64,000 bases of DNA, from contig NC_013165.1 in NCBI RefSeq assembly GCF_000023885.1, positions 1,364,001 through 1,428,000 of the forward strand. Direction: 5' to 3'. The notes below the pieces were generated by a model that was given only the letters and a program-made list of their open reading frames with translations, searched no databases and was not told where the DNA came from. The position numbers and the translations under genes were made by a program. The DNA comes from Slackia heliotrinireducens DSM 20476 (GTDB lineage: Bacteria; Actinomycetota; Coriobacteriia; Coriobacteriales; Eggerthellaceae). This document shows positions 36,396 to 45,706 of the stretch, one piece after another (position 1 is the first letter of the stretch; each line of letters begins with the position of its first letter).

Positions 36396-37070
36396 ATGGG
36401 CTTTTACATGTTCACCATGTTCATCACGCTGGTCATCGGCGGTAGCGCGTCGCTGTATGTGAACCACATGTTGAAGAAATACAGCAACGTGCCCACCACC
36501 ACCGGACTGACGGGCTCGCAGATGGCGCGCCGCATGACGCTTGACAAGGGAATTCCCCAGGTCGGCATCTTGCCGGGCGGACCCAACGTGGACCATTTCG
36601 ACCCACGCACGAACTCCGTCACGCTGGGCACCGAGGCCTACAACGTGCCGTCGGTCACGGCCATCGCCACCGCCGTGCACGAGGTGGGCCACGCCTGCCA
36701 GTACGCCGAGGGCTACACCTTCATGAAACTGCGCAGCGCCATGGTGCCGGTGGTCAACCTGGCATCCAACGGCTGGATGATCGTCTTCTTCATCGGTCTG
36801 GCCATGGGTGCATCGGGCATGGGCACGGCAATGGTCAAGCTGGGCATCATCATGTTCGCAGCCGTGTTGGTGTTCCACCTGGTCACGCTGCCGGTGGAAT
36901 TCGACGCCTCCCGCCGCGGCCTGGCGTATCTGCAGCAGATCGGCGTGAACCAGACCGAGCTCCAGGGAGCCCACGGCGTGCTGCGCGCCTGCGCCCTGAC
37001 CTATGTGGCGGCCGCACTTACGGCGCTGCTGCAGCTGCTCTACATGCTGGCCATCTCCCGCGACAACTAA
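36396..37070 (+). CDS. Membrane zinc metallopeptidase, YugP-like
   Basis: 224 residues with an N-terminal membrane helix, the zinc-protease motif HEVGHA near residues 96-101, and two or three more helices (VVNLASNGWMIVFFIGLAM and following). Overall pattern fits the YugP/neutral zinc metallopeptidase type 2 family. AAGGAGG lies 7 bases before the ATG. The gene ends 3 bases before xseA, suggesting a shared transcript. Confidence 0.88.
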   Translation: MGFYMFTMFITLVIGGSASLYVNHMLKKYSNVPTTTGLTGSQMARRMTLDKGIPQVGILPGGPNVDHFDPRTNSVTLGTEAYNVPSVTAIATAVHEVGHACQYAEGYTFMKLRSAMVPVVNLASNGWMIVFFIGLAMGASGMGTAMVKLGIIMFAAVLVFHLVTLPVEFDASRRGLAYLQQIGVNQTELQGAHGVLRACALTYVAAALTALLQLLYMLAISRDN

Positions 37071-37073
37071 CCT

Positions 37074-38633
37074 ATGGCCTATCGCAAAGCGCCGCACACA
37101 GGCGCCTCAACTGGCTATTTGCCGAACCTGACCTCTTCGGCCGGCGACTCGCGCGCCGATGAGCCCCAAGCGGCCGACGGCAAACGGCCGCTTACCGTGT
37201 CCGAGGCCATGAACCTGGCCAAGGGGGCGCTCGAGCACATCACGGTGACCATCGTGGGCGAAGTGTCCGAAGTCAACGTGAAGCGCGGCTACAAGGCTGC
37301 GTACTTCACGGTGAAGGACGCGTCGGCCGCGTTGCCGTGCATGATGTGGTTCAACCGCTATGACAAGACCGACGGTGTGACCATCGGCATGAAGGTCGAA
37401 ATGACCGGCCGGTTCACGCTGTATCCCAAGCAGGGCCGCATGAACTTCGACGTGTTCACGCTGAAGCAGGCGGGCGAAGGCGACCTGCGCAAAAAGGTGG
37501 CCGATTTGGCCCGCAAGCTTCAGAACGAAGGCCTGATGGACCCGGCGCGCAAGGTGCCGGTGCCGGCGTTTCCGGAACGTATCGGCGTGGTCACGTCCCC
37601 TCGGGGCGACGCCGTCCACGACGTGCTGCGCACCCTGCGCCGCCGCTTCCCAGTGGCAACCGTGCAGGTGGCGGGCGTGCCGGTGGAGGGCGAGCACGCC
37701 GCCGAATATATGATCGAAGGCCTGCGGGCATGCTATCGCGCCAAAGTGGACGTCATTTTGCTGGTGCGCGGCGGCGGGTCCTTCGAGAACCTGATGCCTT
37801 TCAACGATGAGGCGTTGTGCCGGGCCATCGTGGCCTGCCCGATTCCCATCGTCACGGGCATCGGACACGAACCCGACACCACCATCGCCGACATGGTGGC
37901 CGACGTGCGCCAATCCACGCCCACGGGTGCGGCGCTCTTCGTGTCGCCGAGCCAGGACATGCTGGAGGAAACGTTCGGCACCTATGCGGCGTCGCTGGCT
38001 TCGGGCGTGCAGTACGCCATCGACCGCGCTGCCATGAACGTGCGTCGCGCCGAGGACCGGCCGCTGTTCAAGGATCCGCACACCTTGTTCGCCACCGACG
38101 AGCTCACGCTGGACATGACCCAGGACCGCCTGGAGCGCCTGTTGGCAGGCGCCACCGTTCCCTTCGCTACGCAGGTCGACACGGCGGCTGCGCGCCTGGC
38201 CCGCTCGCTTGAGGCCACCACCGCGCCGCACCGCAACCAGCTGGACGTTGCGGCGGGCCGTCTGACCCGCTCCTTAGCCGGAGCCACCACGCCCTTCGAG
38301 CGGGACCTGGAGGTCACGTCCGCCCGTCTGGCCCGGGCGCTTCCCTTGGGAATCTCCCGCGACAAGACGGCCGTGGACACGCTGGAAGCCCGCATGCGCA
38401 CGGTGGCCGGCGGCATGCTGGACCCCTTCAACCACGAGCTGGCCCTGTCGGCCGGACGCATGCACGACCTGTCGCCGCTCACGGTGTTGTCCCGCGGCTA
38501 CGCCATGGCGACCGATGGGGAAGGGCACGTGGTCAAGAACGTGGACCAGGTCAAACCCGGCGACCGCATCGAAGTCCGCGTGTCGGACGGTTCGCTCGAC
38601 TGCACCGTCGACGCGCTGCAACCTGCTGAATAA
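37074..38633 (+). CDS. xseA: Exodeoxyribonuclease VII large subunit
   Basis: Catalytic subunit of the single-strand-specific exonuclease VII. 519 residues. An OB-fold domain lies near residues 40-140, then the catalytic domain with PERIGVVTSPRGDAVHD near 165-181, GGGSFENL near 228 and GIGHEPDTTIAD near 262. A long coiled-coil region follows, here made of visible internal repeats of LARSLEATT/LTRSLAGATTPF type. No ribosome site of its own is evident; coupling to the upstream gene is likely. Confidence 0.94.
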   Translation: MAYRKAPHTGASTGYLPNLTSSAGDSRADEPQAADGKRPLTVSEAMNLAKGALEHITVTIVGEVSEVNVKRGYKAAYFTVKDASAALPCMMWFNRYDKTDGVTIGMKVEMTGRFTLYPKQGRMNFDVFTLKQAGEGDLRKKVADLARKLQNEGLMDPARKVPVPAFPERIGVVTSPRGDAVHDVLRTLRRRFPVATVQVAGVPVEGEHAAEYMIEGLRACYRAKVDVILLVRGGGSFENLMPFNDEALCRAIVACPIPIVTGIGHEPDTTIADMVADVRQSTPTGAALFVSPSQDMLEETFGTYAASLASGVQYAIDRAAMNVRRAEDRPLFKDPHTLFATDELTLDMTQDRLERLLAGATVPFATQVDTAAARLARSLEATTAPHRNQLDVAAGRLTRSLAGATTPFERDLEVTSARLARALPLGISRDKTAVDTLEARMRTVAGGMLDPFNHELALSAGRMHDLSPLTVLSRGYAMATDGEGHVVKNVDQVKPGDRIEVRVSDGSLDCTVDALQPAE

Positions 38634-38657
38634 CCCCTGTTCAAGAAAGGTGTTACT

Positions 38658-38909
38658 ATGTCTGATGAAATGACCGCCATCGAAGAGCTCAGCTTCCGCG
38701 AGGCCATGTCCGAACTGGATTCCATCGTGGCGAAGCTGGAAAGCAACACGCTGGAGCTGGAGCAGAGCCTGAAGCTGTACGAACGCGGCATCCAGCTGCT
38801 GTCGTCGCTCAAGGGCCGCCTGACCGAGGCCCAGCAGAAAGTGGACGTTTTGATGGGGCAACTGGACGTTAGCGCCGACGATGCGACCACTGACACCACT
38901 CTTTCGTAA
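38658..38909 (+). CDS. xseB: Exodeoxyribonuclease VII small subunit
   Basis: 83 residues. The two-helix XseB core is visible: SFREAMSELDSIVAKLE near residues 12-28 and ELEQSLKLYERGIQLL near 33-48. AAGAAAGGTG precedes the ATG. It follows xseA by 24 bases, the standard arrangement. Confidence 0.94.
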   Translation: MSDEMTAIEELSFREAMSELDSIVAKLESNTLELEQSLKLYERGIQLLSSLKGRLTEAQQKVDVLMGQLDVSADDATTDTTLS

Positions 38910-38975
38910 CGTTCGCCGCGCATTCCCGTATCATTAACAACGCACATCAACACGCGTTTAGGGAGGCGGAGCACC

Positions 38976-39320
38976 ATGTCCGACTGCATTTTCTGCAAGA
39001 TTGCCAACGGAGAGATCCCGACCACGGTGGTTTACGAAGACGACCTGGTCATGGCCTTCGAGGACGCCAACCCGCAGATGCCCGTGCACACGCTCATCGT
39101 GCCGAAGGCTCATTACGCGAACATGAACGACGACATGCCTGACGAGCTGATGGGGCACCTGTTCAACACCGTGAAGAAAGTTGCCGAGATCAAGGGCGTG
39201 GCCGAAAGCGGCTATCGCGTGATCGTCAACACCGGCGAAGACGCCCAGCAGGTCGTGAAGCATCTGCACATCCATGTGCTCGGCGGCGCCAAGATGAACG
39301 AAGGATCGCCGGCACTGTAA
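38976..39320 (+). CDS. HIT family nucleotide-binding protein (first copy)
   Basis: Histidine-triad hydrolase or transferase of the HinT type, acting on adenosine phosphoramidates or similar nucleotides. 114 residues with CIFCKIANGEIPT at the N-terminus (a zinc-type CxxC) and the triad HLHIHVLGG near residues 98-106. GGGAGGCGGAGC precedes the ATG. A paralogue lies on the other side of ackA. Confidence 0.92.
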   Translation: MSDCIFCKIANGEIPTTVVYEDDLVMAFEDANPQMPVHTLIVPKAHYANMNDDMPDELMGHLFNTVKKVAEIKGVAESGYRVIVNTGEDAQQVVKHLHIHVLGGAKMNEGSPAL

Positions 39321-39341
39321 GGGCGACAGGAGATCAAGCAC

Positions 39342-40541
39342 GTGAACATCCTCGTAATAAACGCGAGCTCTTCATCGTTGAAATACCAGCTCATCGACGC
39401 AGACGGGCCGGTTACCCTGGCGAAAGGGCTCTGTGAACGCGTGGGCTGCGACGAGCCCTGCGTCAAGCACGGCGCCGATACGCTCGAGCGCATTTTCGAC
39501 CAGCGGTTCGACGATCACGAAGAGGCCCTGGGCGCGGTGCTGGCCGAACTGACCGCAGGCGAAAAGCCCGCCGTGGCCAGCCTTGACGAGATCGATGCCA
39601 TCGGGCACCGCGTGCTGCACGGCGGCGACGTTTTCAGTAAATCGGTGCTGATCGACGACGATGTCATCGCGAAGATCGACGGCCTGTCCGAGCTTGCGCC
39701 GCTGCACAATCCGCCGGCTCTGGCCTGCATCGATGCGTGTAAGAAGCTGCTGCCCGGCCTGCCGCAGGTGGCCGTTTTCGACACGGCGTTCTTCCAAACG
39801 CTGCCGCCCAGCACACATATGTACCCGCTGCCGTACGAGCTCGCCAAGGAGCACCGCATCCGCAAGTACGGCGCGCACGGCACCTCGCACCGCTACATCG
39901 CACAGCGCTGCGCCGCGCTTTTGGGTCAGCACGTCGAGGACCTGAAAATCGTCACGTGCCATTTGGGAAACGGATGCTCCATGGCGGCCGTCGACCACGG
40001 CATCGCGGTGGACACGTCCATGGGTTTCACGCCGCTGGACGGCCTGATGATGGGCACGCGCTGCGGCTCAATCGACCCGGCCATCGTGACGTACCTGATC
40101 AAGGCGGGGTATTCCGCCGACGAGGTCGAGGACATCATGAACCGCCAGTCGGGTCTGCTTGGCATTTCGGGGATTTCAAACGACGTGCGCGACATTACCG
40201 AGGCGGCGTCGAAAGGCGATGCCCGCGCGTCGCTGGCATACGACATGTACGCGCACTCCATCAGGAAATACCTGGGCCAGTACATCGTGGAAATGGCCGG
40301 CGTGGATGCCATCGTGCTGACCGCAGGCGTTGGCGAAAACGCCGAGATCATCCGCCGACGCGTGTTCGCGGGCCTGCAGCCGCTGGGCATCATTCTTGAC
40401 CAGGAGAAGAACCGCACCCACAACAATGGCCATGAGCGCATCATCTCCCGAGACGATTCCCCCGTGAAGATCATCGTCATCCCCGCCGGCGAAGAGTACA
40501 TGATCGCCGCCGACACCCAAGAGATCGTCTCGGCCCTCTAG
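39342..40541 (+). CDS. ackA: Acetate kinase
   Basis: Converts acetyl phosphate plus ADP to acetate plus ATP, the energy-yielding last step of acetate fermentation. 399 residues from a GTG with GACAGGAG upstream. Motifs: phosphate-binding NASSSSLKYQL at residues 6-16, HRVLHGG near 89-95, FDTAFFQTLPP near 147-157, the HLGNGCSM segment near 207-214. Its partner pta is encoded 3 kb downstream on the other strand. Confidence 0.96.
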   Translation: MNILVINASSSSLKYQLIDADGPVTLAKGLCERVGCDEPCVKHGADTLERIFDQRFDDHEEALGAVLAELTAGEKPAVASLDEIDAIGHRVLHGGDVFSKSVLIDDDVIAKIDGLSELAPLHNPPALACIDACKKLLPGLPQVAVFDTAFFQTLPPSTHMYPLPYELAKEHRIRKYGAHGTSHRYIAQRCAALLGQHVEDLKIVTCHLGNGCSMAAVDHGIAVDTSMGFTPLDGLMMGTRCGSIDPAIVTYLIKAGYSADEVEDIMNRQSGLLGISGISNDVRDITEAASKGDARASLAYDMYAHSIRKYLGQYIVEMAGVDAIVLTAGVGENAEIIRRRVFAGLQPLGIILDQEKNRTHNNGHERIISRDDSPVKIIVIPAGEEYMIAADTQEIVSAL

Positions 40542-40548
40542 GCAGGGT

Positions 40549-40725
40549 GGTGGACAACGGGGACGGAGCCTTCGTCCCTTCGCTGACGCATACGCCAATC
40601 TGGCAGCGAACGGACAGAAGGCTCCGTCCCCATTGTCTGTTCGCTGACGCATGCGTCGACGTGTCGCCGAATGGACAATGGGCTGCGTCCCCTAAGTCCC
40701 GAGGGCCACGCGCGCGGTCGGATCC
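40549..40725. repeat. REP-like repeat block
   Basis: Alternating copies of GACAACGGGGACGGAGCCTTCGTCCC, ACAGAAGGCTCCGTCCCC and GGACAATGGGCTGCGTCCCC, separated by CGCTGACGCAT words. Local inverted pairs GGGACG/CGTCCC could form hairpins and may double as the ackA terminator. Confidence 0.6.
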
Positions 40726-40818
40726 GAAAACACTTTATCAAGCTATAGTGAAGCTGCTCACAGGGCGGCGTTCTTGCATTAGAATGTGCGGAACTGAAAA
40801 CTCGAGAAAGGTTCTGCC

Positions 40819-41211
40819 ATGCAAGACGAGAACTGCATTTTCTGTAAGATAGCCAAGGGCGAGGTGCCCACGAGCAAGGTCTACGAGGACGATACGTGCA
40901 TCGTGTTCGACGACAACGACCCGCTGATGCCCGTGCATACGCTGATCATCCCCAAGGACCACTACGCCAACATCGGCGACGGCGTGCCCGAGGAAACGCT
41001 GGGCCATGTGTTCGGCCTGGTCGGCAAGATCGCCGAGATGAAGGGCGTGACCGAGGGCGGCTACCGCGTGCTGGTGAACACCGGCGACGATGCCAGCCAG
41101 AGCGTGAAGCATCTGCACGTGCACATCCTGGGCGGCGGGCACATGCCGCGTCCCAACGACCAGGACTGGGGCCCCGCTGCCACCAACGCCGCCAAGTACG
41201 GCTACTGCTAA
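40819..41211 (+). CDS. HIT family nucleotide-binding protein (second copy)
   Basis: 130 residues with the same build as the copy before ackA: CIFCKIAKGEVPT near the N-terminus and the triad HLHVHILGG near residues 95-103. It has an extra C-terminal tail of about 20 residues ending in AAKYGYC. GAGAAAGG lies 8 bases before the ATG. The two copies probably arose by duplication; whether they differ in substrate is unknown. Confidence 0.92.
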   Translation: MQDENCIFCKIAKGEVPTSKVYEDDTCIVFDDNDPLMPVHTLIIPKDHYANIGDGVPEETLGHVFGLVGKIAEMKGVTEGGYRVLVNTGDDASQSVKHLHVHILGGGHMPRPNDQDWGPAATNAAKYGYC

Positions 41212-41213
41212 GA

Positions 41214-41275
41214 CCATGTGTCAGCAGGGACGCGTCCGTTCGACACGTTATTGCGTCAACGGGGACAAGTCTGCA
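41214..41275. repeat. REP-like repeat copy
   Basis: GTGTCAGCAGGGACGCGTCCG and GCGTCAACGGGGACAAGTC reproduce the two halves of the dispersed repeat immediately after the HIT gene. Confidence 0.65.
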
Positions 41276-41455
41276 CAGCTCAAATCACGCCAAGGACAGG
41301 CCGCAAGCGCTCGGAAATCCGGGCGCTTTCGCTATGGGCGTAATTTGCGAATCGCCGGAATTCGCACAGGGTTCGATAGGCGATGGGGAACGCTCGGCGT
41401 TGCGCATCATGAAGCATGCTGCGTCCGATTTCGCCAATGAGGCCGTTGACCATAA

Positions 41456-41995
41456 TTGGATGCGGACAACGAGGCTGCGATTCTGACCGATTCGGCAGAG
41501 GATTCTGGCGATGGTGCGATTGCAGGAGCCAATGATGACCAAATCGCCGAACCGAATCAACGTCACTCCGACCTCCCAACTGGAACACCTTGCCATGGTC
41601 GGTGCAGGTTCACGCCGTCTTCCCCAGGGAAGGTAAACATGGCGTTCGGTTCAGGCTGCGGCGATTGGGGGATTCCGGAATCTGAGACCGCACGATGCCA
41701 ACCAGAAGCAAATCCGGTTCTGCAGATGCTACGCAAACCGGCTCAAGGATGAGGCGTGCGCGTCGATCGGACCGCCGGCGGGAACGCATTGCATCCAGGT
41801 AGGAACTTCGTATGGCTTCTCCAACAGGATAAGCCGCCGTTTCAAGACGGCCACCCAAAGAGCTGTCGGCAGGAGATTTCAGGCAAATGGCACCACTTCG
41901 ATTCGAAAGGGTATATGCAAACGGGTCGGCTGTAATCCGGTGGTAAGCGGTGTCGCCTGACCATGTCCGGTGCAATGGCAACTTGCTGGACCCAA
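41456..41995 (+). pseudogene. Decayed cell-wall-binding-repeat protein
   Basis: One frame retains recognisable pieces but is broken by stops at 41750 and 41933. An acidic linker (DSAEDSGDGAIAGANDDQ) comes first. After the first stop the frame reads GKWHHFDSKGYMQTGRL, a stop, then SGGKRCRLTMSGAMAT, which is the typical wall-binding repeat seen intact in the 12.6-14.4 kb gene. No start codon with a ribosome site remains. The rest of 41276-42108 shows no intact gene. Confidence 0.65.
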
Positions 41996-42108
41996 GCGGC
42001 TCTCAAACGGCATTGCGTGAATTCCAGCAGCGAAACGGCTTCGGTCCGCCCCGTCGATTTGCTGGATCTGGAGATTGGATTTACGCTTATGGCGCCGCAG
42101 AGGACCCT

Positions 42109-42837
42109 TTAAACCGCTGGGAACAGACGATTAAAGGCGTCTATTGTAGACTTGCGGCGTCTGCGGCTGATCGGAACGGTCGTCCCATCCTGAAGAACGA
42201 GGTCGCTGTTGGTGATTTCGCGAATGTAGCTCGAGTTGACTATGAAGCTCTTGTGGCACTGGATGAACGTGTCGGGTAGCTTCGCAGAGAACTCCGAAAG
42301 CGTGGCGTATGTTTTGATGACCTCGTCCGCAGTATGGATGTTGACGATGCGCAGGTCGCTTTCCATATAAAGGATGTCGCCGGTGTCGATTGCGTACACC
42401 GAGGAGCCGTTCTTCACAACCAGCGTTTGCCTGTCTTGCCGTCTCAGATTGCGGAATGCTAGCTCAAGGGCCAATTGCAAGTTGTCGATTTCAATCGGTT
42501 CGCTAACGAACCCTGCATGAGGAACAAGGTAGACGCGCGTGTGGTCAGCAGGCTCGTTTCCGACGAAGATGACTTGCGTGCTATCCAACGGGTGCGCGTT
42601 GAGAAGCCCGACGACATCGGTTTTGTCGGGAAGCGTTGTCTTCGTGATAAGGATGCTCGGTTGAGGGAAGCCGTTCGCGGTTTCGAGCGCTCGCACGAAT
42701 TCGTCGGGGGTTTGCGGAACGATTTCCGCGTCGGCAAGAGGGAATTGCTCCAAAAGAGGTTCGAAAAGTTCCGATGTGCGGCGGAAATCGTCTGTCGTGA
42801 CGACAATGCGATATGTGGTTCTCTCAAGTGTCGACAT
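42109..42837 (-). CDS. LytTR-type transcription regulator with degenerate receiver domain
   Basis: 242 residues from the ATG at 42837; a GTG at 42882 could add 15 residues, and neither has a clear ribosome site. The C-terminal 100 residues form a LytTR DNA-binding domain (GDILYMESDLRIVNIHT, then FIQCHKSFIVNSSYIREI). The N-terminal 120 residues are receiver-like, but the position of the phospho-acceptor is Lys66 (SILITKT) and the conserved Lys before Pro is Glu (VSEPIE). It should therefore act without classical phosphorylation. No kinase is adjacent; its neighbour is a decayed surface-protein gene. Confidence 0.8.
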   Translation of the reverse strand: MSTLERTTYRIVVTTDDFRRTSELFEPLLEQFPLADAEIVPQTPDEFVRALETANGFPQPSILITKTTLPDKTDVVGLLNAHPLDSTQVIFVGNEPADHTRVYLVPHAGFVSEPIEIDNLQLALELAFRNLRRQDRQTLVVKNGSSVYAIDTGDILYMESDLRIVNIHTADEVIKTYATLSEFSAKLPDTFIQCHKSFIVNSSYIREITNSDLVLQDGTTVPISRRRRKSTIDAFNRLFPAV

Positions 42838-43327
42838 ACTCGTTTTTGATTTACTGCCGTAAGCTTGCGGCTTTCGGCGCACTGCATCCCATCCCTGGTT
42901 TTCGTGATTGGGATATTTTAAGGATAGAGGTGGTTTACATCATCATCCAGATATGACGGATAACCTGCCGACAATAACAAAGCGCCTGTTAAGATTGGTG
43001 AAAATCACTTTTTGCCAAGGTCTCACAGGTGAAGGAGCCCGCTTGGCAACGGTATGCGGTTTGGCATGATCGCATTGGCCGGATAATCCAAATTGCATCG
43101 GACGACAAGCAGGATTTACGCTTCGTATATCCGGTGGTTGCCGCACGAAAAAACGCGGCTTTTGCTGTCTGGGTTGAACCTGCGCGTCGGAGGTCCCTGC
43201 GCGCCTGTTTTCGTTCTCTGGTCGGATATGGCTGTCGGCTTAGGCAATGCGAGGGTAGGCGACCGCGTTGGCGCAGAAAAGGGGCGATGGGTTGTGGGGA
43301 TGTCGACGAAGTGTTGCAGAGCCGGGT
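42838..43327. other. Spacer without a supported gene
   Basis: Upstream region of the LytTR gene, A/T-rich near 42900-43010. It may hold that gene's promoter, but no clear hexamers were identified. Short open frames on both strands lack ribosome sites. Confidence 0.35.
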
Positions 43328-43518
43328 TGGGACAATGGGGACTGTCCCTTTTGTCCCAAAGAGAGACCCTCTCGGGATGTTCGAGAGGGTCTCTTTGCTT
43401 GGTGGCATATGTGGTTCGTCGGTGTCGGATGTGTCCCTACTGGCGCAGAAATGTGTCAGTAAGAAACGTCCCTACTGGCGCAGAAATGTGTCAGTAGGAA
43501 ACGTCCCTAGTGACACAC
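43328..43518. repeat. REP-like block with 35-bp tandem repeat and a terminator-like hairpin
   Basis: Starts with GGGACAATGGGGACTGTCCC. A perfect 12-bp hairpin follows, AGAGACCCTCTC (43362-43373) with GAGAGGGTCTCT (43383-43394), which could end transcription in either direction, including from pta. A 35-bp unit starting CCCTACTGGCGCAG repeats from 43435 and 43470, with a third partial start at 43505 close to the pta stop. Confidence 0.7.
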
Positions 43519-43525
43519 TGACGCG

Positions 43526-44521
43526 TTAGACGCCGGCGCAGTGGGCCTGGACGGAGGTGATGGCAACGGCTCCCACGATGTCGTAAGCCACGCAGCCGCG
43601 GGACAAATCGTTCATGGGCATGGCCAAACCCTGGGTGATGGGGCCGAAGGCGTCGGCCTTGGCCAGGCGCTGGGCCATCTTGTAGGCGATGTTGCCGGCA
43701 TCCAGGTCGGGGAAGATCAGCACGTTGGCGTGGCCTGCGATCTTCGAACCCGGGGCCTTGGATTCTCCCACATGGGGAACGATTGCCGCGTCGCCTTGCA
43801 GCTCGCCGTCGATGGCCAGATCGGGGGCCTTCTCCTGGGCCAGGCGTGTGGCTTCGATAACCTTGTCGGCGTCGGCGTCCTTGGCGCTGCCCTTGGTGGA
43901 GTGCGAAAGCATGGCCACGCGCGCGGGCTTCTGCACCAGGTCCTCGAAGGAGTGCGCGGCGGCGATGGCGATCTCGCTCAGCTCCTCGGCGGAGGGCTGA
44001 ATCACAACGCCGCAGTCGCTGAACATGAACAGGCCGTCTTCGCCGTAGGGGCAGTCGGGAACTTCGATCATGAAGAAGGAGCTCACGGTCTTGGTGCCGG
44101 GCGCGGTGCGGATGATGCGCAGTGCCGGCTTCAGCACGTCGGCGGTGGAGTGGGCCGCGCCGCTGACCAGGCCGTCAGCGCGGCGGGTCTTGAGCAGCAT
44201 GGTGCCGAAGTAGTTGACGTCGTCCATGAGTGCCATGGCGTCCTCGGGGGTCATGCCCTTGTTCTTGCGAATCTCGTAGAGCTGCTCGGCCAGCTCGGCA
44301 CGCAGCTCGGACGTGGTGTTGTCGATAATCGTGGCGCCTTCCAGGTTGCGTCCGCTGGCGACGATGTCGGCCTCGTTGCCGATGATGATCAGGTCGGCAA
44401 TCTTCTCGGCCAGGATGATCTCGGCGGCCTCGAGCGTGCGGGGGTCGGCGCCCTCGGGAAGCACGATGGTCTTCACGTCGGCTTTGGCGCGCTCGATCAT
44501 GAAGTCGTTGAACTTTGCCAT
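43526..44521 (-). CDS. pta: Phosphate acetyltransferase
   Basis: Converts acetyl-CoA plus phosphate to acetyl phosphate, which AckA uses to make ATP. 331 residues, the short catalytic-domain form without the N-terminal DRTGG extension. Features: LPEGADPRTLEAAE near residues 21-34, SGAAHSTADVLKPALRI near 140-156, and the C-terminal NVLIFPDLDAGNIAYKM near 273-289. AAAGGATATTCCTA lies upstream of the ATG. It is separated from ackA and read on the opposite strand, unlike the usual pta-ackA operon. Confidence 0.95.
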   Translation of the reverse strand: MAKFNDFMIERAKADVKTIVLPEGADPRTLEAAEIILAEKIADLIIIGNEADIVASGRNLEGATIIDNTTSELRAELAEQLYEIRKNKGMTPEDAMALMDDVNYFGTMLLKTRRADGLVSGAAHSTADVLKPALRIIRTAPGTKTVSSFFMIEVPDCPYGEDGLFMFSDCGVVIQPSAEELSEIAIAAAHSFEDLVQKPARVAMLSHSTKGSAKDADADKVIEATRLAQEKAPDLAIDGELQGDAAIVPHVGESKAPGSKIAGHANVLIFPDLDAGNIAYKMAQRLAKADAFGPITQGLAMPMNDLSRGCVAYDIVGAVAITSVQAHCAGV

Positions 44522-44645
44522 TAGGAATATCCTTTCGGTACATAAATGTGCATAAATCGTATCTGGTGTTCCGATGATATAGCACTACGGGCGGCACAGC
44601 GACAGTTACAATGTCACGTGTTCGAAATTGTCGGCAAGGAGCCTC

Positions 44646-45674
44646 ATGAAGACCATCACATTCGCTATTCCGTGTTACAACTCGGCCGAGTACATGGACA
44701 AATGTATCGAATCCATCCTGGCCTGCCGCGACGAGCAGGACGATTTGGAAATCATCATCGTCGACGATGGGTCGTTCAAGGACGACACCCCGGCGAAGGC
44801 GGACCAGTGGGCCGCGGATTATCCCACCACGATTCGCGCGATCCATCAGGAAAACGGCGGCCATGGACAGGCGGTCAACACCGGCTTGGCGAACGCCACG
44901 GGGCTGTATTTCAAGGTGGTGGACTCCGACGACTGGCTGGACAAAGACGCACTGCAGCAGGTGATAAACTACGCCCGCACGCAGGTCGAAGTCTCCGACC
45001 CGACCGACCTGATCATCGCGAACTACGTGTACGAGAAGGTGTACGAGGGCACTTCGACCACCATCCGCTACACCAACGTGTTCCCGCAGGGCCGCGAGTT
45101 CGGCTGGGACGACATCAAGCGCTTCAACCCGTCGCAATACCTGCTCATGCACTCGGTCATGTACCGCACGCAGGTGCTGCGCGACTCCGGCATCAAGCTG
45201 CCGGCGCACACGTTCTACGTGGACAACATCTTCGTGTACGTGCCGCTGCCGTATGTGGGCACCATCTACTACCTGGACGTGGACATGTACCGCTACTTCA
45301 TCGGCCGCGAGGACCAAAGCGTCAACGAGTCCATCATGTACAAGCGCCGCGACCAGCAGGTACTGATCACGCGCGTGATGATCGATTCGGTGGACGTGGA
45401 CGCCGTGGAGTCCAAGAAGCTGCGCAAATACATGCTGAGCTACCTGTCCATGATGATGTGCATCTGCACGGTGTTTTTGCGGATGAAGCGCACGAAGGAG
45501 AACACCCGCGAGCTGAATTCGCTGTGGGGCTACCTGCGCGACGCGAGGCCGGACATGTACCTGCCGGTGCGTGCGAACATCCTGAACCTGGGCATGAACC
45601 TGCCCACCGAACTGGGACGACGCATTGGCCTTGGCGGCTACCACGTAGCCCAGAAGATCTTCAAGTTCAACTAA
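44646..45674 (+). CDS. Family 2 glycosyltransferase
   Basis: 342 residues with a GT-A fold N-terminus: ITFAIPCYNSAEYMDKCI near residues 4-21, IIIVDDGSFKDDT near 38-50, and the DxD motif in VVDSDDWLDKD near 97-107. CAAGGAGCC precedes the ATG. The C-terminal third is helical. It is isolated from the glycan locus at 50-64 kb and divergent from pta. Substrates unknown. Confidence 0.9.
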   Translation: MKTITFAIPCYNSAEYMDKCIESILACRDEQDDLEIIIVDDGSFKDDTPAKADQWAADYPTTIRAIHQENGGHGQAVNTGLANATGLYFKVVDSDDWLDKDALQQVINYARTQVEVSDPTDLIIANYVYEKVYEGTSTTIRYTNVFPQGREFGWDDIKRFNPSQYLLMHSVMYRTQVLRDSGIKLPAHTFYVDNIFVYVPLPYVGTIYYLDVDMYRYFIGREDQSVNESIMYKRRDQQVLITRVMIDSVDVDAVESKKLRKYMLSYLSMMMCICTVFLRMKRTKENTRELNSLWGYLRDARPDMYLPVRANILNLGMNLPTELGRRIGLGGYHVAQKIFKFN

Positions 45675-45680
45675 CCAGAT

Positions 45681-45703
45681 AGAGCCCCGCCCGGGGCTCT
45701 TTT
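45681..45703 (+). terminator. Terminator of the glycosyltransferase gene
   Basis: AGAGCCCC pairs with GGGGCTCT around GCCC, then TTTT. Confidence 0.88.
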
Positions 45704-45706
45704 CGT

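Noticed and set aside
43435-43518. 35-bp tandem repeats considered as a CRISPR array
   Set aside because: The units are directly adjacent without unique spacers and belong to the dispersed REP-like family.
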